Positions 6,797 through 13,306 of a DNA stretch of 15,195 nt are shown in pieces. Source of the stretch: JAQVWU01 sp964628455 (GTDB lineage Bacteria > Bacillota > Clostridia > Oscillospirales > CAG-272). Where the stretch lies: contig CAZVPD010000095.1 of assembly GCA_964628455.1 (NCBI GenBank), positions 1-15,195 on the forward strand. The letters are read 5' to 3'. How positions within the stretch are numbered: position 1 is the stretch's first letter; each line of letters opens with the position of its first letter. A program made the translations under genes and the position numbers. Below the pieces are notes generated by a model, which worked only from the letters and a program-made list of their open reading frames with translations, was not told where the DNA came from and searched no databases.

Positions 6797-6974
6797 ATAC
6801 ATACGCGGAAAAGTCCGTCCCCGCAATTAAACGGAACTCATCCGAATATTTTTCGAGTATATCAATGAATGAATACTTGACAAAGACATCGGATTCCGTT
6901 TATTTTGGCTGTTATTATTATATTCCTTTTTTATCGGTTTGTCAATGATTGAATGGTATAAGATAAAATCTTTT
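6797..6974. other. intergenic region between convergent polymerase and solute-binding-protein genes; possible structured RNA
   Basis: No convincing gene. On the minus strand AAACGGAA followed by TCCGA can pair with TCGGA, a 4-nt bulge, and TTCCGTTT. The two arms lie near 6829-6846 and 6888-6902, with a loop of about 40 nt that itself contains an AGTAT/ATACT pair. A consensus minus-strand promoter sits just upstream (6917-6945). A transcript would run through this fold and then antisense to the polymerase 3' end. The RNA is hypothetical. Confidence 0.3.
6917..6945 (-). promoter_or_regulatory. consensus sigma-A promoter on minus strand with no annotated gene downstream
   Basis: Read on the minus strand: TTGACA (6945-6940), a 17-bp spacer, and TATAAT (6922-6917). 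All twelve positions match consensus. It lies 30 bp beyond the stop of the solute-binding protein and points towards the 3' end of the polymerase. A weaker second candidate, TTGTCA then 16 bp then TATACT, follows further downstream. Confidence 0.6.
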
Positions 6975-8435
6975 TTAATTTTTTTGAACAGATTCTATAT
7001 AGGATTCCATATCAGACAGTATTTTATCTTCGATTTTGGCATATACAGAAGCAAAATCAAAAGATGCGCCTGCATTTATAATCACGTTGATGGCACCGCC
7101 CAGATTCAAAACAGAACCGAGATCGTAATTACGTGTTTCCAGAATCAGGTCGATCATTTTTTCGGACTCCGTGTCGCGCAGAAATTTACCTTTTAAATTT
7201 ACGTCATAATATGCCGGAGTCAATTTATATCTGGATATGGCCGCCATTGTTTCCAATATCACACCGGTTCGAGCCGTATCCGGGGAAGAGATCGGAACCG
7301 AATAGGCAGTTAGATTGCCGTTGCTGTATGTATTGAAATAACCTGTTTGATTTTCATCGAATTTTGCGGCGGGCAGAATGCCGAAATACGTATCGCTTGC
7401 ACGGAAGTTGGTGATCATGAGCATCGAGCAGTAGAGAAACATAGCTTTCCCGTCGGAAAATACTTTACTGAATGATGCGTAATCGGGTGCGCCGGACGAT
7501 GAAAAAGTCGTTCCTTTGTCGAATTGCATAGCCAGTATTTTGGCAAGCACGGAAGCGCTGCGGTCGTTATACATTGTGATAAAGGGTTTGTCCTCTCCGT
7601 CTTTAGCTGCGATTTTATTCCCTCCTCCGACCCAGAATCCGTATGTATTAAAGCTTTCGGTCAGAAGTCCCCACTGGTCATCTATCGTCATTTTGCCGTC
7701 GCCGTCCAGATCAAGAGCGGTCGCTTTTGCCGTTTCATACATACAGTCAATCGTCCACTTCCCCGAATCTACAAGTGCATATAAGTCACCCGTTTTAAAT
7801 TCTTCGGCCAGGTCTTTGTTAAAAAGAACGCACCATGTTCCTTCGTTGTCCATAACCGAAATATCACCCGTAACATAGTAAATACGATTCATGACCGAAA
7901 GCTCTTCGCACATGGCCCGGTCCCACCATATATGGGTCAGCGTGATATCGGGAATCGTATTGTAATCTGTCAGCAACCCGCCTCCCGAAAGAATTCCGAG
8001 CTGATAAAGACCGTCCGTTACGGAATCATATTCGTCATCACCCGCAAGTATGGTTTTTTGTGCTGTCAGATAAGGAGCCTTATCCTGTATTTCCGTTATT
8101 TTTATAGAATATATTTCTTCCAGAACCGTATTTCTTTCATAAACGGCATCGTTGATCGGTTCGCCGTTCAATGATTCGCTGAAAACATCATAAGTATACC
8201 AATAGGAATCGTATGCAGCAGAACGGTCGAGAATCGTAAACCGATATCCGTCATAGTCTCTTGAGCCGAAAGAATTTATGACATACTCATAACTGTCGGT
8301 ATCCGCCGGCGCGGTTTCGGAAACCGTTTCTGCTTCCCCGGATGATATAGTCTTTTCTGCCGTATCCGAACAGGATGTTATGCCCGGTAAAACAACGGTA
8401 ATAAGAATAAGCGCAAGGATATAAAACCGCGTCAT
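6975..8435 (-). CDS. extracellular solute-binding lipoprotein (ABC sugar transporter type)
   Basis: 486-residue substrate-binding lipoprotein. A short signal peptide (residues 1-21) ends in the lipobox ITSC, so Cys22 should be lipidated and the protein anchored outside the membrane. A Ser/Thr/Glu-rich linker covers 23-48, then an SBP-like fold with YDGYRFTILD, DDEYDSVTDGLYQLGILSGG and GTWCVLFNKDLAEEF. LDLDGDGKMTIDDQWG (241-256) is an EF-hand-like calcium loop (DxDxDGxxxxxD), as seen in many Clostridia sugar-binding proteins. AGGAGG is 8 nt before the ATG. The gene follows the GH20 gene by 33 nt, so they are likely co-transcribed. No permease or ATPase genes accompany it, so the partners must be elsewhere. 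Ligand unknown; an aminosugar oligosaccharide is inferred from context. Confidence 0.85.
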   Translation of the reverse strand: MTRFYILALILITVVLPGITSCSDTAEKTISSGEAETVSETAPADTDSYEYVINSFGSRDYDGYRFTILDRSAAYDSYWYTYDVFSESLNGEPINDAVYERNTVLEEIYSIKITEIQDKAPYLTAQKTILAGDDEYDSVTDGLYQLGILSGGGLLTDYNTIPDITLTHIWWDRAMCEELSVMNRIYYVTGDISVMDNEGTWCVLFNKDLAEEFKTGDLYALVDSGKWTIDCMYETAKATALDLDGDGKMTIDDQWGLLTESFNTYGFWVGGGNKIAAKDGEDKPFITMYNDRSASVLAKILAMQFDKGTTFSSSGAPDYASFSKVFSDGKAMFLYCSMLMITNFRASDTYFGILPAAKFDENQTGYFNTYSNGNLTAYSVPISSPDTARTGVILETMAAISRYKLTPAYYDVNLKGKFLRDTESEKMIDLILETRNYDLGSVLNLGGAINVIINAGASFDFASVYAKIEDKILSDMESYIESVQKN

Positions 8436-8468
8436 GATATAATCCTCCTGTTTTTTTATGATCTGTTT

Positions 8469-10562
8469 TTATTCGGCTCCGTTAAAAGTTTTTCTCCAAA
8501 CATGAGAAAAACTTCTGGGAGCGGTAACCGCATAACGCACAAATTCCGTATCGCCGATGAAATCATGTGCACGGTCTATCCAGAAAACAGCTTCCGCCCT
8601 CTCCATGACCATGGTGTGGACAAGAGGCAGCGAAGGCAAAGGGTTTTTCGTGTTTTTAAAATGAAGTATATAATCCGCCAGGAATTTTGTGTTTTCCTGC
8701 ATTCTGCGGACGCGGACACCGCTCGCTTTTTCGGTGCCGAAGATTCTGTGCATGGTTTCGGCATATTCCGCGGCAGGTTGCAGTAAAGGTATAAATGAAT
8801 CGAGCAGAGCGGCGCATTCATCCAGTGCGTCATAAAATCCCTTCCTGTCCGAAAACTGCAGAAGTGCCGCCCTGTCATAAACTTCATAGAGTGCGGAAAT
8901 GATCCGATAATTGGCCTGCAGCTGCCTGTGAATTATCAGCGGCGCGCGGAAAACCGTCACGGCATAAGGATCGGTGCTTTTCCTGAGTTCCGGTTCCAGT
9001 ATATCATGGTAATAGGAACCAAGACGGTCAACCGCGTCGCTGTATTCATCAAAACAACGGCTAAGCAGTTTCCCGTTTGCAATCCAGAAAAACAACGGAT
9101 TGTCTGTATAATAAACGCAATGCCGAAGGTATGAACCGTTTTTTTCTCCGGTAAAAGGGCGGAGTACATCACAGCCGGGATCACCTGTCATTGCCCACCA
9201 GTTTGTCAGAACATCCGAATCGATTCCGTATTTCTGAAAGCTGAACCTGCGGTCAATCCGATCGGTTTTATCTTCCTTTCGGGTTCCGCTCCAGAGATAC
9301 TGAGCGCCGGTCGCAAACAGAAGTTCATATTGCGCCGCATGATTGCACAGCATGTTTATCCAGTCCGTAATCAAACCTCCGAAAACATGGTGTCTAACAG
9401 CATCCGCGAAAAATAAAAACTGACTCACGCGCTGATCATACCATACCGTACCGGCATAACAGCTGTTTGTGGCGGAGGAGGCGACAACGGTAAATCCTTT
9501 TTCGGTAAAAAAGCGGAGTGTATCCTGCGAGGTGCCGTCATAACACCAGTCGAATATCACCGTATTTTCTTTTAAGCGTTCGATGACCCGATCTGCTTCT
9601 GTTTTGAAATCACGGAGACCGTAATGAACCAGTATGTCACCCCATATGCCCATTCGCCTGCCGCGAGCTTTAAGCAGATCGCTGATATATCCGAAATAGT
9701 CCACATACAGAGTCAGCGGATCCTTTCCATGGCAAAGCGGACATTTTCCGAGGTTCTCCACCTCATCGCCTCCCACATGAATGATTTCCGAATCGAAAAT
9801 ATCGCATGTTTCGGAAATGATCCGGGCAGCCAGTTCTCTGACTTCGGGATTTGTCGCACATAAAGCGGCACTTCCCTCTATCCTCATATCGGAATCTGCG
9901 GAAGCCGGTTCCATAAGATGTCTGTATCGCTGCGTCTGCAGCAAATCGCCGTTATGTCCCATCAGATTCAGTGCGGGTATGACCTCTATATTCAGTTGTT
10001 TTCCCGTTTCAACGAGCGCACGGGCTTCTTCGGGCGTCATCGCTCCTTCTCCTGTAAAATCGGCAAGACACGGAAGTTTTATATAACTTTCAAGATACAG
10101 ATAGCAGGCATTGATTTTTAATTTCGCCAGTGCCGTCAGCATGTCGGCCAGAAACCGCGGACGGCAGGATACGTGCTCCTGTGCAAAGGTCAGCTGCACC
10201 GCACGGTGACGGCAAACGGGATAATCATAGATTCTTCCCGCCGGAAGCAGGCCGTCGTATTGATGATAAATATGAAGCAGCGTAACGGCGCCGTAAAGCC
10301 ATCCGGCACCGGAGGAAGCATATATTTTAATATCATCCGTATCCAGGACGATCAGATAGGATTCCTCATTCATCAGGTCAAACCGGTCCCGGCCGGAAGA
10401 TCGGATAAAAGAACATAAGGTGTTTCCGGCAGGCAAAAGTTTTTCGACAGACTGATTGGTGACTGTATTCCGATCAAAGGATAGCGCAAACCCGCCGCTT
10501 TTAAACATGCGGTTTTGAAATTCAACATATTGCGGTGATGGAATAAGATTCGGTTCACTCAT
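8469..10562 (-). CDS. GH20-type beta-hexosaminidase with long C-terminal helical extension
   Basis: 697-residue putative hexosaminidase. From the chosen start: GH20b-like N-terminal domain at about 1-115 (MSEPNLIPSPQYVEF, ASSGAGWLYGAVTLLHIY), then a TIM barrel to about 430. The catalytic pair is D266-E267 in HVGGDEVE, and an LNLMGHNGD loop lies near 199-207. KCPLCHG just after the catalytic motif is a Cys pair often seen in this subgroup. The last ~260 residues are mostly helical and not recognised. Start choice: ATG at 10562 has CGGAG 8 nt upstream and begins with the usual PSPQ motif; the longer start at 10622 lies inside hairpin sequence. No signal peptide, so intracellular. The usual C-terminal Trp wall is not obvious, so activity on a modified hexosamine is possible. 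Confidence 0.85.
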   Translation of the reverse strand: MSEPNLIPSPQYVEFQNRMFKSGGFALSFDRNTVTNQSVEKLLPAGNTLCSFIRSSGRDRFDLMNEESYLIVLDTDDIKIYASSGAGWLYGAVTLLHIYHQYDGLLPAGRIYDYPVCRHRAVQLTFAQEHVSCRPRFLADMLTALAKLKINACYLYLESYIKLPCLADFTGEGAMTPEEARALVETGKQLNIEVIPALNLMGHNGDLLQTQRYRHLMEPASADSDMRIEGSAALCATNPEVRELAARIISETCDIFDSEIIHVGGDEVENLGKCPLCHGKDPLTLYVDYFGYISDLLKARGRRMGIWGDILVHYGLRDFKTEADRVIERLKENTVIFDWCYDGTSQDTLRFFTEKGFTVVASSATNSCYAGTVWYDQRVSQFLFFADAVRHHVFGGLITDWINMLCNHAAQYELLFATGAQYLWSGTRKEDKTDRIDRRFSFQKYGIDSDVLTNWWAMTGDPGCDVLRPFTGEKNGSYLRHCVYYTDNPLFFWIANGKLLSRCFDEYSDAVDRLGSYYHDILEPELRKSTDPYAVTVFRAPLIIHRQLQANYRIISALYEVYDRAALLQFSDRKGFYDALDECAALLDSFIPLLQPAAEYAETMHRIFGTEKASGVRVRRMQENTKFLADYILHFKNTKNPLPSLPLVHTMVMERAEAVFWIDRAHDFIGDTEFVRYAVTAPRSFSHVWRKTFNGAE

Positions 10563-10622
10563 GATTTTTACTCCGTATCGTAATTTTAAACAAACACTCT
10601 CTTTTTTTATTCCATAAAGCAA

Positions 10623-10658
10623 TACAAGTCACGAATATTCATACTTTCGTGACTTGTA
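10623..10658 (-). terminator. 13-bp perfect hairpin after the SLH-protein gene
   Basis: Arms TACAAGTCACGAA (10623-10635) and TTCGTGACTTGTA (10646-10658) enclose a 10-nt loop. On the minus strand it follows the stop of the SLH gene by about 30 nt and is followed by only a weak U-run (TTGCTTTAT). It may be a terminator, or a processing or stability hairpin between the SLH gene and the GH20-SBP pair. Confidence 0.55.
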
Positions 10659-10662
10659 CGGA

Positions 10663-10678
10663 TGTGCCTTGCGGCACA
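10663..10678. other. small hairpin next to the 13-bp hairpin
   Basis: TGTGCC (10663-10668) pairs with GGCACA (10673-10678) around a 4-nt loop. It is 9 nt from the SLH stop codon and 4 nt from the larger hairpin. Together they make a tandem stem-loop of unknown role. Confidence 0.4.
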
Positions 10679-10686
10679 GTTGATTT

Positions 10687-12186
10687 TTATTTAAGATATG
10701 TCCATGTTTCGACAAGCCCGACTTTGGTGTAAAAATGACCTACGGATGCTTCAATGATATTCCCGTATGCCCAGTAACTCTTTTCAAGGTCGGTGTAATT
10801 CTTAACCGTCTCCGGATGAGCTTCGATATATATCAGATCGGCGTATCGTTCCAGGACGCGGTTTGTCACGGTGACAACTTCGGCTCTTATGATATAATCA
10901 TCGGGACGGAATGTTCCGTCGGGATATCCTTTCAGCCATCCTCTTTCCACAGCGTAGTTGATGCTGTCATACGCCCAGTAATCCGATGGGACATCCGAAA
11001 ATGAATTGACCGCACCGGCAGTCAGGTTTTCAAAGCTGACTGCCAGATCGGCAAATTCTGCACGTGTTATCGGCTCATCGGGACGAAAAACCGCTTCGGT
11101 ATCCGATAAAATGTCATGCTGCTGCATATATCCGATCGCATTTGCATACCATTTATCCGGCAGGACATCGGTAAAGGTTGATTCATACTCCGAACCGAGA
11201 TCCATCTGTTCGGTCAATAACCTTGAAAACATGACGACAGCTTCCGCGCGGGTCATATTGCGCAAAGGACCGAATGTTCCGTCGGGATAACCCTGCATAT
11301 AAGCATTGTGATCTCCCCGGTTCAAAACGGGTTTTCCCGACCATGCGGCATATAACAACAAGTTATGAGGCGGCATCGTAAAAGATTCTTCGGAGTAATA
11401 TAATACGGCTCCGTCCGCCGTCAGACTCCAGCCTGCGAATTCTTTGCCATCCGGTGCCGAAAAAGTTCCGCCCGGCCTTGCGGATACAGACTGACCTGCG
11501 TTTTTACCCCCGTCCGTAATATCCGCTTCGGATGTTCCGTTATTTGCCTTATACGTTATGCTGAATACTCTGGATGCCGGTATTTTTGCCCATATGGCAA
11601 ACAATTCAACATTTTTGGACGGCATGGAAAAAGTCTGACCGGCGGTATATTCTATCGCGCCGTCCGCACTCGTGCTCCAGCCCGAAAAAACTTTCAAAGC
11701 CGGTGCCGTAAAAATGCTTCCCTGTTTCACGGTGACGGTGTTCCCTGCCGGATAACCGCCGGCAACTACGTCCCCTTCCGAGGTTCCGTTGTTGGCATGA
11801 TAGGTGACGCTGAACAGTTTAGGTAAAACTCTTCCTACCCAAACCGCGTATAAATCCATGTTTTCGGAAGGCATGATAAACTTTTCTCCGGCTTCATATT
11901 CGGGGTTCCCGTCGGCTGTGAGACTCCAGCCGGCGAAAAATTTCAAAGCCGGTTTTGAGAATGTGTCGGCAGGTTTTGTTGTCACCTCAGCACCCGGCAA
12001 ATAATATACGGTTTGATCGGTTTCTGCCGTACCGTTATTCGCATGATAGGTGACGCTTAATCTTTTTCTTACGATTACATCCGGTTTTATTTCCGCTGCC
12101 CGGACATAGAAACTCCCGGCACACGAAAGCATTATAATCGCCGCAAGAAAAATTTTAAATGCGGATAGCCCGTTTTTTCTTTTCAT
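10687..12186 (-). CDS. secreted S-layer-homology protein with three InlB/Flg_new repeats
   Basis: 499-residue exported surface protein. The signal peptide is MKRKNGLSAFKIFLAAIIMLS to about AEIK (residues 1-33). Three tandem beta-grasp repeats follow (about 44-116, 126-199, 208-282), each starting VTYHANNGT or ITYKANNGT and ending FAGWSLTADG, F-x-MP-x-x-N, LYAxW. This is the Listeria-Bacteroides (Flg_new) repeat. Three SLH domains follow (about 292-325, 337-385, 395-445) with YPDGTF, ITRAE and WAYDSINYA motifs, and a partial fourth at the C-terminus (YTDLEKSYWAY). SLH domains bind pyruvylated cell-wall polymers, so it is probably wall anchored, with the repeats as spacers or binding modules. 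No catalytic domain. Start at 12186 chosen for the signal peptide and an AAGGCGG 9 nt upstream; longer in-frame ATGs lack an RBS. It has its own promoter at 12432-12461. Confidence 0.88.
   Translation of the reverse strand: MKRKNGLSAFKIFLAAIIMLSCAGSFYVRAAEIKPDVIVRKRLSVTYHANNGTAETDQTVYYLPGAEVTTKPADTFSKPALKFFAGWSLTADGNPEYEAGEKFIMPSENMDLYAVWVGRVLPKLFSVTYHANNGTSEGDVVAGGYPAGNTVTVKQGSIFTAPALKVFSGWSTSADGAIEYTAGQTFSMPSKNVELFAIWAKIPASRVFSITYKANNGTSEADITDGGKNAGQSVSARPGGTFSAPDGKEFAGWSLTADGAVLYYSEESFTMPPHNLLLYAAWSGKPVLNRGDHNAYMQGYPDGTFGPLRNMTRAEAVVMFSRLLTEQMDLGSEYESTFTDVLPDKWYANAIGYMQQHDILSDTEAVFRPDEPITRAEFADLAVSFENLTAGAVNSFSDVPSDYWAYDSINYAVERGWLKGYPDGTFRPDDYIIRAEVVTVTNRVLERYADLIYIEAHPETVKNYTDLEKSYWAYGNIIEASVGHFYTKVGLVETWTYLK
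11330..12065 (-). repeat. three imperfect ~245-bp tandem repeats coding for Flg_new domains
   Basis: Near-identical stretches recur at about 245-bp steps. For example GCATGATAGGTGACGCT (plus strand) is found near 11797 and again near 12041, with a diverged copy near 11550. They encode the three VTYHANNGT-type repeats of the SLH protein. The first two copies are the more alike. Confidence 0.7.
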
Positions 12187-12425
12187 ACCAAACAACCGCC
12201 TTTCTTTCATGTTATTAGATAACAACATCATTCGCTTTTTTGCCGAAAAAGATCGTATTTTTATTTATAGATCTCTTCTTTATTGCGATCCGTTTTTTAC
12301 GGTCCGAAACCGCAGATACTATACCCCCTTTTCCGGATTTACTGATTTACTTTCATCCGGTCGTCTTCGGAGAACAGACGCCGGTCTTTGCTTTTTTAAT
12401 CGGTCATCATAATTCTTCTGCCTGT
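12187..12425 (-). promoter_or_regulatory. long 5' leader of the SLH protein with mutually exclusive hairpins
   Basis: About 240 nt separate the predicted transcription start from the chosen ATG. Hairpin A: CCGG plus CGTCT (12357-12366, one bulged base) with AGACG plus CCGG (12376-12384). Hairpin B: CCGGAT (12333-12338) with ATCCGG (12355-12360). A and B share 12357-12360, so they exclude each other. Hairpin C: CGGT (12300-12303) with ACCG (12309-12312) competes with CCGT/ACGG at 12290-12302. A distal GATCG/CGATC pair (12286-12290 and 12251-12255) is followed on the minus strand by five T. I recognise no known riboswitch class. Attenuation is inference. Confidence 0.4.
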
Positions 12426-12431
12426 GATTTT

Positions 12432-12461
12432 ATTATACATCTTAAAAATCCGTCTTGTCAA
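12432..12461 (-). promoter_or_regulatory. sigma-A promoter for the SLH-protein gene
   Basis: On the minus strand: TTGACA (12461-12456), an 18-bp spacer, and TATAAT (12437-12432). Both hexamers match consensus. Expected start near 12425, giving a leader of about 240 nt. Confidence 0.75.
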
Positions 12462-12473
12462 GCAATATCATTC

Positions 12474-12566
12474 ATTTATGTTTATTATATTAAATTATAT
12501 TATATTATATATATTATAATATTTGTGATAATATAGTGCATTTATACGGAATTTTGATAATTATTA
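12474..12566. other. very AT-rich intergenic stretch between divergent promoters
   Basis: Repeated ATTATATT and TATAATAT words make up most of 12478-12535, with almost no G or C. It lies between the SLH promoter (minus) and the AbrB promoter (plus). It may be curved DNA or a binding region for an AbrB-type regulator. No gene is visible here. Confidence 0.4.
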
Positions 12567-12595
12567 TTGACATTTGATTTTTTTTATGATAAGAT
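12567..12595 (+). promoter_or_regulatory. sigma-A-like promoter for the AbrB-family gene
   Basis: TTGACA (12567-12572), a 17-bp spacer, and TAAGAT (12590-12595), about 50 nt before the ATG at 12645. Confidence 0.65.
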
Positions 12596-12644
12596 TAAAT
12601 TATATCATATATAATGATAAATACTATTATACGGTGAAAATAAT

Positions 12645-12893
12645 ATGAAATCAACTGGAATTGTAAGAAAACTTGATGAATTGGGCAGAATCGTGATTCC
12701 GATCGAAATAAGAAAAACGATGGATATCAAAGACAGAGACGGTGTGGAAATATTCGTTGACGATAATAAAATTATCTTAAAAAAATATGAACCCGCTTGT
12801 GTTTTCTGCGGAAACGGCGATAATGTAACCTATATCAAAGGTAAACTGGTCTGCAAGGATTGTGTTGAAATTCTGAAACATTCGGCATTATAA
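12645..12893 (+). CDS. AbrB-family transition-state regulator with C-terminal zinc ribbon
   Basis: 82-residue DNA-binding regulator. The N-terminal swapped-hairpin AbrB domain (1-47) reads STGIVRKLDELGRIVIPIEI, then RKTMDIKDRDGVEIF. The C-terminal part carries CVFCGN and LVCKDC, a four-Cys zinc ribbon common in Clostridia AbrB/SpoVT-like proteins. Such regulators control growth-phase transitions and surface or stress genes. Only a weak GGTGA RBS precedes the ATG. A promoter and a strong terminator make it monocistronic. Its AT-rich upstream DNA and the divergent SLH gene suggest, without proof, autoregulation and control of the SLH protein. Confidence 0.92.
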   Translation: MKSTGIVRKLDELGRIVIPIEIRKTMDIKDRDGVEIFVDDNKIILKKYEPACVFCGNGDNVTYIKGKLVCKDCVEILKHSAL

Positions 12894-12906
12894 TCGATCA
12901 TAAAAC

Positions 12907-12955
12907 AGCTGTCTGCTGCCGAATGACTTCGGAATAAACGGACAGCTTTTTTATT
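12907..12955 (+). terminator. rho-independent terminator of the AbrB-family gene
   Basis: Stem AGCTGTC (12907-12913) with GACAGCT (12941-12947), an inner hairpin CCGAA/TTCGG (12919-12932), and then a T-rich run. It starts 13 nt after the stop codon. Confidence 0.85.
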
Positions 12956-13021
12956 TTATAATATTTTATGTCCGTATGATTCACAGACTGAGTAAAGTAA
13001 CAGAACAAAAATGCATTGAAA

Positions 13022-13059
13022 AAAAGAGCTGCAATCTTCAAAAAAATTGCAGCTCTTTT
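13022..13059 (-). terminator. rho-independent terminator of the tRNA gene
   Basis: Perfect 14-bp arms AAAAGAGCTGCAAT (13022-13035) and ATTGCAGCTCTTTT (13046-13059) around a 10-nt loop, followed by a T-run on the minus strand. The stem reaches the last base of the encoded CCA end of the tRNA. Confidence 0.88.
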
Positions 13060-13135
13060 GGCCCGCCCTACAGGGTTCGAACCTGCGACCATCGGAATCG
13101 GAATCCGGTACTCTATCCAGCTGAGCTAAGGGCGG
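13059..13135 (-). tRNA. tRNA-Arg, anticodon CCG, CCA end encoded
   Basis: Cloverleaf on the minus strand. The acceptor CCGCCCT/AGGGCGG is perfectly paired, U8-A9 is present, D arm is GCTC/GAGT with AGCTGGATA loop, T arm is GCAGG-TTCGAAC-CCTGT, and a 5-nt variable loop is TGGTC. The anticodon loop TTCCGAT gives CCG at positions 34-36, reading the Arg codon CGG. Discriminator G is followed by CCA (13061-13059); the mature part without CCA is 13062-13135. The outermost anticodon-stem pair is C27 with A43, a mismatch. The gene has its own promoter and terminator. Confidence 0.93.
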
Positions 13136-13174
13136 CCGAAGAAGAGATAAACAATACCTCACTCAAGCCTTTTT

Positions 13175-13203
13175 ATTATAGCACGCGGAGGTGTTTTTGT
13201 AAA
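13175..13203 (-). promoter_or_regulatory. promoter of tRNA-Arg
   Basis: On the minus strand: TTTACA (13203-13198), a 17-bp spacer, and TATAAT (13180-13175), about 40 nt upstream of the tRNA 5' end. Confidence 0.75.
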
Positions 13204-13234
13204 GATATTTTTAACATATTTTTATTAAATAATA

Positions 13235-13264
13235 TTGTTATTTCGGATTGACTTATGCTATAAT
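13235..13264 (+). promoter_or_regulatory. extended -10 promoter of fhs
   Basis: TTGTTA (13235-13240), an 18-bp spacer, and TATAAT (13259-13264) with an upstream TG at 13256-13257, an extended -10 element. It lies about 45 nt before the fhs ATG. Confidence 0.65.
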
Positions 13265-13306
13265 AGACTATTGACGATTATTTATATTTATATGGAGGTC
13301 TCCCGC

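Noticed and set aside
6797..6830. GCGG/CCGC hairpin as terminator of the polymerase gene
   Set aside because: The stem is only about 4 bp and no T-run follows. The all-A/T AAGAT/ATCTT hairpin near 6960-6975 is also too weak to call.
12187..12425. Cyclic-di-GMP (GEMM) or other known riboswitch in the SLH leader
   Set aside because: A GCAAAGACC stretch and nearby stems were suggestive, but the order of conserved GEMM elements and the expected tetraloop/receptor arrangement are absent.
12240..12536. Plus-strand frame of 98 codons in the SLH/AbrB intergenic region
   Set aside because: No RBS, biased Phe/Ile/Tyr content due to AT richness, and it crosses the SLH promoter and leader. I treat the stretch as regulatory.
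12474..12540. Replication origin or DnaA/AT-rich unwinding element
   Set aside because: The region is very AT-rich, but no DnaA boxes or origin genes are nearby.
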